Shown here in pieces: positions 8,680 to 17,149 of a DNA stretch of 64,000 nucleotides; the first letter of the stretch is position 1; every line of letters begins with the position of its first letter. The translations under genes were made by a program, and so were the position numbers. Source of the stretch: CAWEPK01 sp963835595 (GTDB lineage: Bacteria; Desulfobacterota; Syntrophorhabdia; Syntrophorhabdales; WCHB1-27); the NCBI GenBank assembly GCA_963835595.1, contig CAWIGL010000003.1, forward strand, positions 686,566-750,565. The letters run 5' to 3'. The notes under the pieces are model-generated. The model was given only the letters and a program-made list of their open reading frames with translations, was not told the origin of the DNA and did no database searches.

Positions 8680-9286
8680 AGCCGCCAGGACGGAGCCGAC
8701 TGAAGGCTCCACCACGTCGAGGCTCGGGATGTGGCTCTTCCTTCTTTCGGAGATGCTCCTCTTTGGGGGCCTGTTTATCCTCTATTCGGCCTACCGATAC
8801 CGATATGCCTCAGACTTCCACATAGGTTCTCAGGAAATGGAACTCTTACGGGGAACAGTGAATACTATCCTCCTCCAGACGAGCGCCCTGGTCATGACGC
8901 TTTCGGTCGTTGCCCTCCAAAGGGGCAATCGAAAGCTTTCTATCTACCTTTTGATCGGGACCATCGTCCTTGGCCTCATTTTCCTTGGCATCAAGGGCAG
9001 CGAGTGGTGGCTGAAGATCGAAAAAGGCATTTACCCTAGCTCTCCGGCCCTTCTCGCCCGGCCCAAGGGCCAGATTCTCTACTTCGGCCTCTATTATACA
9101 ATGACCGGGCTTCATGCCCTCCACGTGTTTGTCGGGATCTGTCTTCTCTCGGTCATGTTGGTTTTTTTGTCGAAGGGGAAAATTCACCCAGCCAGGACCG
9201 TTCCGCTCGAAAACGCCGGGCTCTACTGGCACCTGGTCGATATCATATGGATTTTTCTCTATCCCCTCTTTTACCTGATCGTCTGA
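8663..9286 (+). CDS. ctaE: Cytochrome c oxidase subunit III
   Basis: A membrane subunit that stabilises the oxidase core (207 aa). Typical features are RLGMWLFLLSEMLLFGGLF near the start, IFLGIKGSEWW, YYTMTGLHALHVFVG and the final AGLYWHLVDIIWIFLYPLFYL. The start could be ATG 8663 or ATG 8672. It overlaps the end of ctaD. Confidence 0.94.
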   Translation: MKGMDEAARTEPTEGSTTSRLGMWLFLLSEMLLFGGLFILYSAYRYRYASDFHIGSQEMELLRGTVNTILLQTSALVMTLSVVALQRGNRKLSIYLLIGTIVLGLIFLGIKGSEWWLKIEKGIYPSSPALLARPKGQILYFGLYYTMTGLHALHVFVGICLLSVMLVFLSKGKIHPARTVPLENAGLYWHLVDIIWIFLYPLFYLIV

Positions 9287-9304
9287 GCCGAAAGGATGTG
9301 CGGC

Positions 9305-9646
9305 ATGAAGGACGAGCGCGAATCACAGGGTGAGCCGGAAGCGGGCCGGAGACAGGGAACTGAAGGGTTGCCCTCCGAGAAAAGGTACGGGACTTATATC
9401 GCCGTCTGGGTGGGGATCGTCTTGCTGACCGGGCTGACCTTTGCAGTTTCCCGGATGAGCGCACAGGGGGGACATGCCATTGCCTCGCTCTTCATCGCCG
9501 GGATCCAGTCCGGGCTGGCGCTGATCTACTTTATGCATCTCGGGAGCGAGAAGGAGAACGTCTTCAAGGTGCTCATCCCTCTCGTGCTGGCCGCACTGCT
9601 CGTCTTCATGGGCCTGACCTTTTCGGATGTGGCCTTCCGGAGGTAA
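9305..9646 (+). CDS. Cytochrome c oxidase subunit IV-like protein
   Basis: A 113-aa small membrane subunit. A polar N-terminus is followed by three hydrophobic segments: TYIAVWVGIVLLTGLTF, IASLFIAGIQSGLALIYFMHL, and VLIPLVLAALLVFMGLTF. The pattern, with YFMHL after the second helix, matches prokaryotic COX4/CyoD-like subunits. I prefer ATG 9305 because AAAGGA sits eight bases upstream; the ATG at 9296 directly abuts it. It lies between subunits III and II. Confidence 0.85.
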   Translation: MKDERESQGEPEAGRRQGTEGLPSEKRYGTYIAVWVGIVLLTGLTFAVSRMSAQGGHAIASLFIAGIQSGLALIYFMHLGSEKENVFKVLIPLVLAALLVFMGLTFSDVAFRR

Positions 9647-9649
9647 CGA

Positions 9650-10567
9650 ATGCAGGGCATTGCACCGACGGGCCTGTCGGGAACAATCGTTGGTAATGTC
9701 TTCTACTTTATCCTGGTGATCTGCATCTTCCTCCTCGCTCTGATCACGTTCCTGATGATTTACTTTATCATCCGCTATCGCAAGGAGAGGAATCCGCACC
9801 CGACAAACATCGAGGGCAATATCTGGCTCGAGATTACCTGGACCATTGCACCCACGCTGCTCGTCCTGGTCATGTTTTATTACGGCGTAACGGGCTTCGA
9901 GTTCCTAAGAAAGGTCCCGCAGGGCGCCATGACGGTAAACGTCATAGCGCGGCAGTGGAGCTGGCTCTTCAAATACGAAAACGGGGTCGAGGACTCCAGG
10001 CTGAGGGTCCCCGTGGGGAAACCCGTCAAATTGCTCATCACCTCGAAGGACGTCATCCACAGCTTCTATGTGCCGGCGCTCCGGATCAAGCAGGATGCCG
10101 TTCCGGGGATGCAAACGTATTTGTGGTTCCAGCCTACGGAGAAAGGCACGTTTGACATCCTTTGCGCTCAGTACTGCGGTGTGGGCCATGCCCTGATGCA
10201 TACCCAACTGGTCGTCCTTGCCGGGGAAGAGTTCACTCAATGGTACCAGAGCGGGAAGGCTCAAGCGACGTCGAAGGGGCCTCCCTCAGGAGACGACCTC
10301 TACGAGAAAAAAGGGTGCGCGGGTTGCCACAGCGTTGATGGAAGCCGGCTCGTGGGACCCGGCTGGAAGGGGTTGATCGGGAGCAAGCAGGCCGTGGTGA
10401 GAAACGGAAAGGAACGGACGGTTGTTGTGGACGAAGCGTACGTCCGGGACTACATCGAGCACCCCAATGTGGATGTAGTGAAGGGGTATCAACCGATTAT
10501 GCCCTATATCCAACTGACCGGGCCGGAGATCGATGCAATCATTAGGTATATTGAGACCCTGAAATAG
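9650..10567 (+). CDS. ctaC: Cytochrome c oxidase subunit II with fused cytochrome c (caa3 type)
   Basis: This 305-aa subunit accepts electrons at CuA. Two TM helices are followed by the cupredoxin domain with VIARQWSWLFKYENG and the CuA motif CAQYCGVGHALM (about 180-192). A C-terminal cytochrome c domain begins near 218, with heme motif CAGCH and a likely methionine ligand in QPIMPYIQLTGPE. The fusion defines a caa3-type oxidase. It is fourth in the order I-III-IV-II, unlike the more common II-I-III-IV arrangement. Confidence 0.95.
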   Translation: MQGIAPTGLSGTIVGNVFYFILVICIFLLALITFLMIYFIIRYRKERNPHPTNIEGNIWLEITWTIAPTLLVLVMFYYGVTGFEFLRKVPQGAMTVNVIARQWSWLFKYENGVEDSRLRVPVGKPVKLLITSKDVIHSFYVPALRIKQDAVPGMQTYLWFQPTEKGTFDILCAQYCGVGHALMHTQLVVLAGEEFTQWYQSGKAQATSKGPPSGDDLYEKKGCAGCHSVDGSRLVGPGWKGLIGSKQAVVRNGKERTVVVDEAYVRDYIEHPNVDVVKGYQPIMPYIQLTGPEIDAIIRYIETLK

Positions 10568-10587
10568 AAAACCGTGCAAGGTTGGAA

Positions 10588-11457
10588 ATGAAAATGGTGG
10601 TCGCCCTGCTTAATCTGACTAAGTTCAGGCTTTGCGCGGCAGTGGCGTTCTCGGCTGCGGCCGGGTTCGTCATTGCGCGCAGGGAAATCACGAGCGAGAT
10701 CTTCGCCCCGGCGCTGGGGACATTCCTTCTGGCCTGCGGATGTTGCGGGCTTAACCAGTTTCAGGAACGAAAGATAGACGCACGGATGGAAAGGACGAGC
10801 AGAAGACCCTTGCCTGCGCGAAAGATGAAACCGGGAACAGCGTTGTCGATTTCCCTCGGCCTCATGGCCCTGGGTCTATCCGTCCTCTTTTTGAAAGCCC
10901 ACGTCTTAGCCGGGGCCTTGGGTCTTTTCGCCGCCCTCCTGTATAATGGCGTTTACGCGCGTCTCAAGCCGAGGACGACCCTCGCGGTCATTCCGGGGGC
11001 CATGGTAGGCGCTGTTCCACCCACCATTGGATGGGTGTCCGGGGGGGAGGCCCTTCTGCAGACAGGCATCGGGGCCCTCTGCGTCCTCTTTTTTCTCTGG
11101 CAGGTCCCCCATTGCTGGCTTCTCTTCCTGAAGTTTTCCGAACAATACCGGAAGGCGGGCCTTCCGACGCCGTGCAGCCTGTGGACCCCCGATCGGACCA
11201 GAAGAATCATATCGGTCTGGATGTTCGCGACTGCGGTCTCCTCGCTCCTGCTTCCCCGCTTTCTCCCGGTCTATTCCCATTTTACCCTTATCGCCTTGCT
11301 GGCTGCAAGCCTCTGGCTTATTGGCAGCGCTGCCCTTCTTGTCCGGCCTCAGCTCAAGGCTAACGGTTTAACGTCTGCCTACATAAGGCTGAATATTTAT
11401 GTCTTTTTTGTCATGTCGTTCCTGTCGTTGGATCGGCTATGGCCCAGAGGTCTCTGA
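10588..11457 (+). CDS. ctaB: Protoheme IX farnesyltransferase
   Basis: A UbiA-superfamily membrane prenyltransferase that converts heme B to heme O for the neighbouring oxidase. The aspartate-rich substrate motif is NQFQERKIDARMERTSRRPLP, and the second is LYNGVYARLKPRTTLAVIPGAMVGAVPP. About 289 aa with seven to nine TM helices. I prefer ATG 10588, with AAGG upstream, over the in-frame TTG at 10582. No heme A synthase is seen in the window. Confidence 0.93.
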   Translation: MKMVVALLNLTKFRLCAAVAFSAAAGFVIARREITSEIFAPALGTFLLACGCCGLNQFQERKIDARMERTSRRPLPARKMKPGTALSISLGLMALGLSVLFLKAHVLAGALGLFAALLYNGVYARLKPRTTLAVIPGAMVGAVPPTIGWVSGGEALLQTGIGALCVLFFLWQVPHCWLLFLKFSEQYRKAGLPTPCSLWTPDRTRRIISVWMFATAVSSLLLPRFLPVYSHFTLIALLAASLWLIGSAALLVRPQLKANGLTSAYIRLNIYVFFVMSFLSLDRLWPRGL

Positions 11458-11488
11458 TGGATGAGCGGGAAGATCATGGAGGAAAATC

Positions 11489-13485
11489 ATGGGTTCGCTA
11501 AAGCGCTGGATCAACGAGCGTTGGCCTCTTGATCCACTGATCCGTTTAAGTCTCGATGAAGAGATGGTCGGGGGAGCCAGTTTCTCCTATATCTTCGGGA
11601 GCTCCGTCCTGACGATGTTCCTTCTCCAGGTCGTGACCGGGGTATGGCAGCTCCTCTACTTCGTTCCCACGGTTGACCACGGCTACGTCAGCCTTTCCTA
11701 TCTTCGCACGCAGGTCCCCTTCGGATGGCTCGTTCACGGACTGCACTACTGGGGGGCAAGCGCAATGATCGTCCTGATCGGATTGCACATGTCGAGGGTC
11801 CTTCTCTGGGGGGCTTACAAAGACCCCCGTCAATTGACATGGCTGATCGGCGTTTTTCTCCTGCTCCTCACGCTGGCCCTCGGTTTCACGGGCCCGATTC
11901 TCCCGTGGGACGAGCGGGGCTACTGGGAAGCAGAAGTCGGCACAAGCATGGCCGGTACGGCGCCTTACGTCGGGACCGTGGCCGCGGACCTTTTGCGGGG
12001 CAGCCCAGAGCTGGGTCAGAGAACCGTCTCGCGCTTCTTCTTCCTTCACGTAGCCGTCCTCCCCACGATCCTGCTCGGCCTGATCGGGCTCCACCTCGTC
12101 GCTTTCCGGAAATTCGGAATTTCCGGCCCCTGGGACCCGGCCAGGCGGCAGCGAAAAGGCGCCTTCTGGCCGGACCAGGTGCTCAAGGACGCGGTCATCG
12201 TCACCTCCATTTTTGTCATCCTCGTGGGTCTGTCCGCCTACTTTCCGCCTCCCTTCACGGGCTTGAAAGACGTGAGAATCTATTCTTACACGCCGAAACC
12301 TGAGTGGTACTTCCTCTTCCTTTACCAGACCCTCAAGGCTTTTCGCGGGCCCCTCGAACCCATAGGGACCGCCGGAATTCCCCTCCTCGTGGTCCTCCTC
12401 ATGCTGTTGCTTCCTTTTGTCGACCGCAATCCTGAGCGAAACCCAAGAAAGCGGCCTGTCGTCCTGGTCGGATATCTGATCTTGATCACCTGGGTCGTCA
12501 CGATGGCATTTGTCGGATACTACAGCAAACCGGGGGCTGCGGCCTCGACGGGCGGCCCTGGCAGCAGCCCGCCCGCCGGTCCGGGGAATACCCCCAAAGG
12601 AAACCCAAACGTTTTCTCTCAGGCAAGCGGGGCGCCGGCCGGCCCACCGCACACTATGTCGGCGAGCGCGAAGAAAGGGGAACAACTCTTTCATTCCGAG
12701 GGCTGCATCGGGTGTCATAAGATCAACGGCCAGGGCGGGAGCATCGGGCCTGATCTTTCTTCCGGGACCTTGAAAGGAAAATCACGTCAGTGGATCACCG
12801 TGCAAATTCAGGACCCCAAGAAGCACTTCCCAAATTCCGTCATGCCGGCTTTCTCTTCCCTGACCAAGGATCGACTCAATGAATTGCTCGATTTCCTGAT
12901 GCCTCAGACCCGGGGTGCGGCCGTCTCCGTCCCTCCATCCGGGGGTCAGCCCCAGGCTGAGACAACACCCCCGGAAATGAAGCCGGCGGCGGCGACCTTT
13001 CCGCCTTCTCCAGCCCAGACAGAGACAGGGCCCAGAGCCCCCCGGGAGAGGCGGCTTACGTTATCGGAGATTGGGGACTCGGTCAATCCCTGTTCGAAGA
13101 CAACTGTCAACAGTGCCACGGCCCTCAGGGCACGGACAAGGTCCCGAATCCGGGTTCGACAGATGGGACCGTGCCTCCGCTCAACCCCATCGATCGCAGC
13201 CTTTCGGACCAGGACCCGGAGAAGTTCGCGGAGAACATCGATCGGTATATCCAGCACGGATCGGTGCCGGAGGGGTCGAACCCTGCGCTTCACATGCTGT
13301 CTTTCGGAGACTCGAAATCTTTGTCCCAGCCGATGATCTCCGACGTTGAGGCTTACGTCATGCACCTGAACGGCGTGAATCGGGCCAAGGTCATGGAACC
13401 CGGCATCGAGCCGCAGTTCTTCTTTTGGCTGACTGCCGCCGCATTCGGTGTGGTCTGGCTGGTTTTATTTGTCCTATGGATTTAG
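11489..13485 (+). CDS. Cytochrome b fused to two c-type heme domains (one frame break)
   Basis: Quinol-oxidising cytochrome b of a bc-type complex. The N-terminal helices carry heme histidines in LVHGLHYWGASAMIVLIGLHMSR and FFLHVAVLPTILLGLIGLHLVAF. The C-terminal part has TPKPEWYFLFLYQTL (PEWY motif). After about residue 385 a low-complexity linker leads to a cytochrome c domain with CIGCH. A lost base in the C6 run near 13038-13043 breaks the frame. In the next frame the chain continues with a second heme motif CQQCH and ends in a TM anchor (FFFWLTAAAFGVVWLVLFVLWI). No start codon precedes the second domain in its own frame, which supports one polypeptide of about 665 aa. RBS is GGAGG. Confidence 0.85.
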
Positions 13486-13554
13486 GACCGGTCGGAAGCA
13501 GGTCTTTCGTTTGGGTTGTGATGGCCCCAAAATCTACCTTCATGAGGTGCGGTA

Positions 13555-14166
13555 ATGGCTGACTATCTCTCCGAGAGCTCCTCCCCCGGGTTGCCGCAGG
13601 GGTGTCCGCAGGGCTGTTCGTTTGCATCAAGCGGCGCCGAACCTGGCGGCGGTGGTCCCGGCCCTGCTCAGACAACGCGGAGGGGGTTCCTTAAAGCGGC
13701 GGTCGCCATCTTTGGTGGGTTCGTGGCCTTCGTTCTTGCCATTCCCATGATCGGGACAATCATCGACAACGCCTTTCGGAAGAAGCCTCCCCGTTGGTCG
13801 AAAATCGGGAACATTGACTCCTTGTCCATCAATCAGCCTGAAAACATGCCATTTCCTTATCTAAGCCGGGATGCATATATCCGGGAGACGGTGACGCACA
13901 GCGTATGGGTCATCAAGCACTCGGCCTCCGAGGTCACCGTTTTTTCTCCTATATGCCCCCATCTGGGGTGTTACTATCACTGGCACCCCGAGAGACAGGA
14001 ATTCATCTGTCCCTGTCACGCAAGCATTTATTCAATCACCGGAAATGTCCTGGGCGGGCCGGCCCCCCGTCCCCTGGACACCCTGCCTTACAAGGTCCAA
14101 GGAGGGCAACTGCTTGTCGAGTGGGAGGTCTTCAAGGTTGGGATTCCCGAGAAGGTCCGGGTCTAA
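13555..14166 (+). CDS. Rieske iron-sulfur protein
   Basis: The 203-aa 2Fe-2S subunit of the bc complex, transferring electrons from quinol to cytochrome c. A glycine/proline-rich N-terminus precedes a twin-arginine-like signal anchor (TTRRGFLKAAVAIFGGFVAFVLAIPM). The cluster motifs are CPHLGC (about 140) and CPCHASIYSITG (about 158). ATG 13555 follows GAGGTG. It is the last gene before the inserted element. Confidence 0.94.
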   Translation: MADYLSESSSPGLPQGCPQGCSFASSGAEPGGGGPGPAQTTRRGFLKAAVAIFGGFVAFVLAIPMIGTIIDNAFRKKPPRWSKIGNIDSLSINQPENMPFPYLSRDAYIRETVTHSVWVIKHSASEVTVFSPICPHLGCYYHWHPERQEFICPCHASIYSITGNVLGGPAPRPLDTLPYKVQGGQLLVEWEVFKVGIPEKVRV

Positions 14167-14304
14167 AGACCTTCGGGACTTTGAGAAGCAACACCGCCGG
14201 CCATGCGACCGGAAAACCGGCTGACCCTCTTCCTTTGGCGCCCGATTCCTGTCACGATCTCTTAAGGTGAGACTGGAACTACTTCTAACTTATTGAAATT
14301 ACAA

Positions 14305-14347
14305 GCGCGCCTGCCGCGAATCGAACGCGGAACCTACGGCTTAGAAG
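14305..14347 (-). repeat. Left attachment site: displaced tRNA-Arg 3' half
   Basis: A 43-bp copy of the tRNA-Arg 3' half that matches 22817-22859 with three mismatches. The last 20 bp (14328-14347) are identical and cover the anticodon-loop region. Two mismatches are compensatory in the T stem. The third restores a U-A pair at acceptor position 6-67, where the intact tRNA has U-G. This is what one expects of the original chromosomal half pushed aside by integration. Confidence 0.88.
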
Positions 14348-14467
14348 TTATTTGCAAGGGATACCCGAACGCTTCCCGATTCCATACTTTTCAAGTCTCC
14401 ACAACACCTACCCGGCAATGGGGCACGGCGGGCATTCCCGATTTTCAGGCGCGGAAATCCCATGACT

Positions 14468-14486
14468 ACTATACAAGGACTATACA
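14468..14486 (+). promoter_or_regulatory. Left arm-type recombinase sites
   Basis: Two copies of ACTATACA at 14468-14475 and 14479-14486, start to start 11 bp (one helical turn). The same octamer pair occurs near the right end (22745-22763) and, inverted, upstream of the repressor gene (21342-21361). The placement fits integrase or excisionase arm sites. Confidence 0.65.
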
Positions 14487-14524
14487 AAACGTGCGCCTAA
14501 AGTTCATACTTAGTTCATAGTGCA

Positions 14525-14548
14525 AAGGGGGCCTGAAAATGGCCCCTT
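14525..14548 (-). terminator. Hairpin after the left-end gene
   Basis: On the minus strand GGGGCC-ATTTTCA-GGCCCC is followed by a weak CTTTGC tail. It lies just after the stop of the 55-aa leftward gene. It could terminate in either direction. Confidence 0.45.
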
Positions 14549-14551
14549 CTC

Positions 14552-14719
14552 TTACTTCTGCCGGTCGGTTTCCTTCTCCTCCGGGGGAGAGGTGGCCGGG
14601 GTCTCCGGCATTCCGTGCAGCTTCTTCATCCGTAAAACGATCAACTTTTTCAGCAAGAGCGGCCTGATCTTCTTGCTGTATTCTTCTTCGAGCTTCGTCC
14701 GTGAGACCTTTTCGCTCAT
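14552..14719 (-). CDS. Small basic protein of the element, unknown function
   Basis: A 55-aa protein, MSEKVSRTKLEEEYSKKIR followed by a leucine/lysine-rich stretch (PLLLKKLIVLRMKK) and an acidic-basic tail ending TDRQK. It has a good ribosome binding site (AGAGG, spacing about seven), lies 20 bp inside a consensus promoter and is followed by a hairpin. A longer overlapping frame starting at 14738 is less likely because its ATG lies inside the -10 box. I do not recognise the family. Position and promoter strength suggest a lysogenic regulator or cargo gene. Confidence 0.6.
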   Translation of the reverse strand: MSEKVSRTKLEEEYSKKIRPLLLKKLIVLRMKKLHGMPETPATSPPEEKETDRQK

Positions 14720-14736
14720 ATTCCGCCTCTTGTTTC

Positions 14737-14764
14737 ATTATAGCATCGGCCGCCCGCTTGTCAA
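14737..14764 (-). promoter_or_regulatory. Consensus sigma-70 promoter, leftward
   Basis: TTGACA (14764-14759) and TATAAT (14742-14737) on the minus strand, separated by 16 bp: perfect boxes. It would start transcription about 8-10 bp before the 55-aa gene's ribosome binding site. Confidence 0.8.
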
Positions 14765-14936
14765 TCTGGTCTTGTGTGACGGTAACGTGTCGCCTTCTCT
14801 GCTTATTGTTGGGAACAATGTAATTGACTTCGTGGGGGGCGATGGTAGAATGGTAACAATATCACTGCCCAGACACCATGCCTTTGTTCTGAAAAGGGTA
14901 GAATGTAAATCCCGAAAGAAGTGGGGGAAAAATTAA

Positions 14937-15293
14937 ATGACGATAAAACTGTTATGGATTGCTGCACTTGTTCCTATCCTCGGAGGTTGCGCTTCGAGTT
15001 CCAAGCCGGTGCCATTTGGAAAGGATACTTATATGATTTCTGCCTCTACAAATCACCCCGGCTTTATGACCGCTAAAATGACCGAAAACATCATGACAAC
15101 GGCAAACTCGCACTGCGAATCAATGAACAAGGTCATGGTGCCCAAAAATACAAACCAATCGGGATCGGCTTGGCAGGCATCCGTAGAATTCATATACAGT
15201 TGCGTTGATAAGGACGATCCTGAAAACCAAAGACCTGTCTGGGGGAAAGCGGCGGATACCAATGTCATTATTGAGAAGCAGATTAAACAATAG
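14937..15293 (+). CDS. Small lipoprotein of the element
   Basis: A 118-aa protein with a lipoprotein signal: MTIKLLWIAALVPILGGC, lipobox LGGC, cysteine at about 18. The mature part has two further cysteines (SHCESM, YSCVDK) likely to form a disulfide. The family is not recognised. It begins a run of three exported proteins, separated by about 50-80 bp. AT content is higher than in host genes. Confidence 0.65.
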   Translation: MTIKLLWIAALVPILGGCASSSKPVPFGKDTYMISASTNHPGFMTAKMTENIMTTANSHCESMNKVMVPKNTNQSGSAWQASVEFIYSCVDKDDPENQRPVWGKAADTNVIIEKQIKQ

Positions 15294-15344
15294 GCGACGG
15301 CTGAACGGGCCGGGTGGTGGTATGCGAAAGGAAAAGGGACGGAT

Positions 15345-15695
15345 ATGGCAAAAACCGAACAGTCTCATGTTATCTATGCAGCAGTCGCTCTTATCGTGGG
15401 ATTGGCTTTAGTCGGAAGTTATTCTTATTTCCGCTATCAAGAACTCTCCGACGCCCGTGCAAAGGCCCGTCAAGCAGATATCGAAAAAAAGGAGAAGGAT
15501 CAGAAGTATTCAGACAACAAAGCCCTCTTAGATATCTGCATGCAAAAAGCGGACGCCAAAGCGGATTACAATATGAAAATCAACGCGACCAGACAAGGCG
15601 TTAACTATTCCATCCCTACGGAATTGTTGAGACAGATAGAGAGCAAGAGGAATAGCGAAAAAGAGCTATGCACAAAGATGTACCCGACTTACTGA
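15345..15695 (+). CDS. Membrane-anchored small protein of the element
   Basis: A 116-aa protein with one N-terminal TM helix (HVIYAAVALIVGLALVGSY), then a charged helical segment (ARAKARQADIEKKEKDQKY) likely to form a coiled coil, and a short C-terminal domain with two cysteines. No family recognised. RBS-like AAAGGGACGG precedes ATG 15345. Confidence 0.6.
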   Translation: MAKTEQSHVIYAAVALIVGLALVGSYSYFRYQELSDARAKARQADIEKKEKDQKYSDNKALLDICMQKADAKADYNMKINATRQGVNYSIPTELLRQIESKRNSEKELCTKMYPTY

Positions 15696-15769
15696 ACTAA
15701 TCATGGGGGATAGGCTGACGGGCCGAAAAGCGCTTTCTCCCGATGGGGAACTGAAGAGAAGGGAGGCAG

Positions 15770-16185
15770 ATGAAAAAGTTTCTGGTATTTTCCACTGCTT
15801 GGTTGGTATTCATTATCACTTCTTCGGCGGATGCCCAAAGCACCTAGCACTTCAAGAGAGGTGCGCCGAAGGGGCTAAGAACTTTGTCGAACGTCTTAAT
15901 GCCCCTGAATCGTATATCTCCCATTACAGTAAAAAACGTGATGCATGTTTCATACGTGTAGGATTCTATCTTGGCGTAATAAAAGATGACGTGACGATAA
16001 AGGATAAGAGTTATGTCCTTAAACACCCCCATTGGATGGTGGCTTCATACAACGTCTTTGATGGTAAAGGGATTGGCAATTGCGCCTATATAGGCATGGA
16101 AAATCAGGAATGCTGGGTTGAAAATACAAAATGCAAAACAATTGAGGAATTTGAAAATCTCATACGCCCATATATGGAAGAGTGA
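15770..16185 (+). CDS. Secreted cysteine-containing protein (one frame break)
   Basis: ATG 15770 sits three bases after GGGAGG and encodes a clean signal peptide, MKKFLVFSTAWLVFIITSS-ADAQS, which stops at TAG 15845. One base earlier the frame continues as LQERCAEGAKNFVERLNAPES through to PYMEE, with several cysteines. The join implies one missing base near 15840-15850. No homopolymer or well-placed slippery heptamer is seen, so real decay is possible. Together with its two upstream neighbours it forms an exported-protein cassette. Family not recognised. Confidence 0.5.
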
Positions 16186-16271
16186 TTTTCAGAGCACAGG
16201 GTCGCTTCCGAAGAGACGGGAACCCTACCGGCCCTTCGCCTGAATGAATAGAATCCGCAAAGGGAACGAAA

Positions 16272-17030
16272 ATGAAAATGAGCGACAAAGACAGATTTAT
16301 GGCAATCTCAAGGTCCAGTGAGTATATCAAAGGCTATGAAGAACTGCGCAATCTTTTCAATCTCAGAATGAATCTCAGAAAGAGAGGCGAAATACACGTG
16401 TTGGTGCCAAAGTTTGAACTAGCCCAGTACGACCTATGTATCAAGTGGGGCATAGGAAGTTTTATTCGCCCTCGGCTGCCTATAGAAGAAGCGATGGAAT
16501 TGGCGAGGATAAAAAGCGTATTGAAGAGAATACCCTACGGTGAAATACCCGAAGAGAGGCGGCATACGAATGCCTTTGCCTCGCCCAACTGGGGCAACCT
16601 TTCTTCCTTTTACCTTACCGGGATTCTCCCACAGAATGTTTTTGAAATAGACATAACAAAGAGCACAAAGGAATTAGTGAAAGATTTCCGTCAGAAAGTC
16701 GGACTATTGAAGCAGAACGCTGCAAAAGAGAAGATAATAAAGAAGACCACATACAATCCATGGGAAATATGGGACATGGTTCAATCAGGGCTAAACCTGA
16801 ATGCTATAGCCCGCAAGTTTCATGAGAAAAGCACCCGGAGCGGAAGAAAGACCCCGCGTGGAAAAAGAAGTCCCGCCTACAATACGACACTATGGCTACC
16901 TTACAAGCGCGTCGAACGGGCTTATCGCCAAGCCGTGAAAATGATTCAGGCCGTGGAAAGTTCAGTCCTTAAGACACAAACCGCTCCAACAGAGACCGCA
17001 AATCGCGTTCATCGCAAACCCGCTCTTTAA
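16272..17030 (+). CDS. Element protein with possible C-terminal HTH, unknown function
   Basis: A 252-aa basic protein. The middle part contains YLTGILPQNVFEIDITKSTKELVKDFRQKVGLLK. The C-terminal part, NPWEIWDMVQSGLNLNAIARKF, reads like a helix-turn-helix of the kind found in phage regulators, followed by a lysine/arginine-rich tail. I do not recognise a named family. ATG 16272 or 16278 could be used. DNA binding is inference from the HTH-like segment and charge. Confidence 0.55.
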   Translation: MKMSDKDRFMAISRSSEYIKGYEELRNLFNLRMNLRKRGEIHVLVPKFELAQYDLCIKWGIGSFIRPRLPIEEAMELARIKSVLKRIPYGEIPEERRHTNAFASPNWGNLSSFYLTGILPQNVFEIDITKSTKELVKDFRQKVGLLKQNAAKEKIIKKTTYNPWEIWDMVQSGLNLNAIARKFHEKSTRSGRKTPRGKRSPAYNTTLWLPYKRVERAYRQAVKMIQAVESSVLKTQTAPTETANRVHRKPAL

Positions 17031-17061
17031 AGACTCCGCTCAATATTCACACTCCGCAGAG

Positions 17062-17092
17062 TTGACGTTTAAGAGAAATTCATAAACGTCAA
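17062..17092. repeat. Perfect 10-bp inverted repeat upstream of replication genes
   Basis: TTGACGTTTA at 17062-17071 and TAAACGTCAA at 17083-17092, separated by 11 bases that themselves contain AGAAATT, inverted again just downstream. It lies in the only gap before the 93-aa gene and primase-helicase. It may be an operator for the replication operon. Confidence 0.6.
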
Positions 17093-17149
17093 TTTCTAAG
17101 TTTTGCATTCGAGTCTAAACTTGCCTCAGTAAATGAAAAGGAGGCTCAC

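Noticed and set aside
13040..13336. The arginine-rich C-terminus of the 615-codon cytochrome b frame as a genuine extension.
   Set aside because: It is the out-of-frame reading after a homopolymer loss; the adjacent frame encodes a heme c domain and a TM anchor.
14469..14738. An 89-codon leftward frame at the element's left end.
   Set aside because: Its ATG overlaps the -10 box of a consensus promoter. The 55-aa frame at 14552-14719 has a ribosome binding site in the right place and a better composition.
15770..15860. Programmed -1 frameshifting to join the signal peptide to the secreted domain.
   Set aside because: No slippery heptamer is in register at the junction and no downstream pseudoknot is evident. 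A missing base or real decay is simpler.
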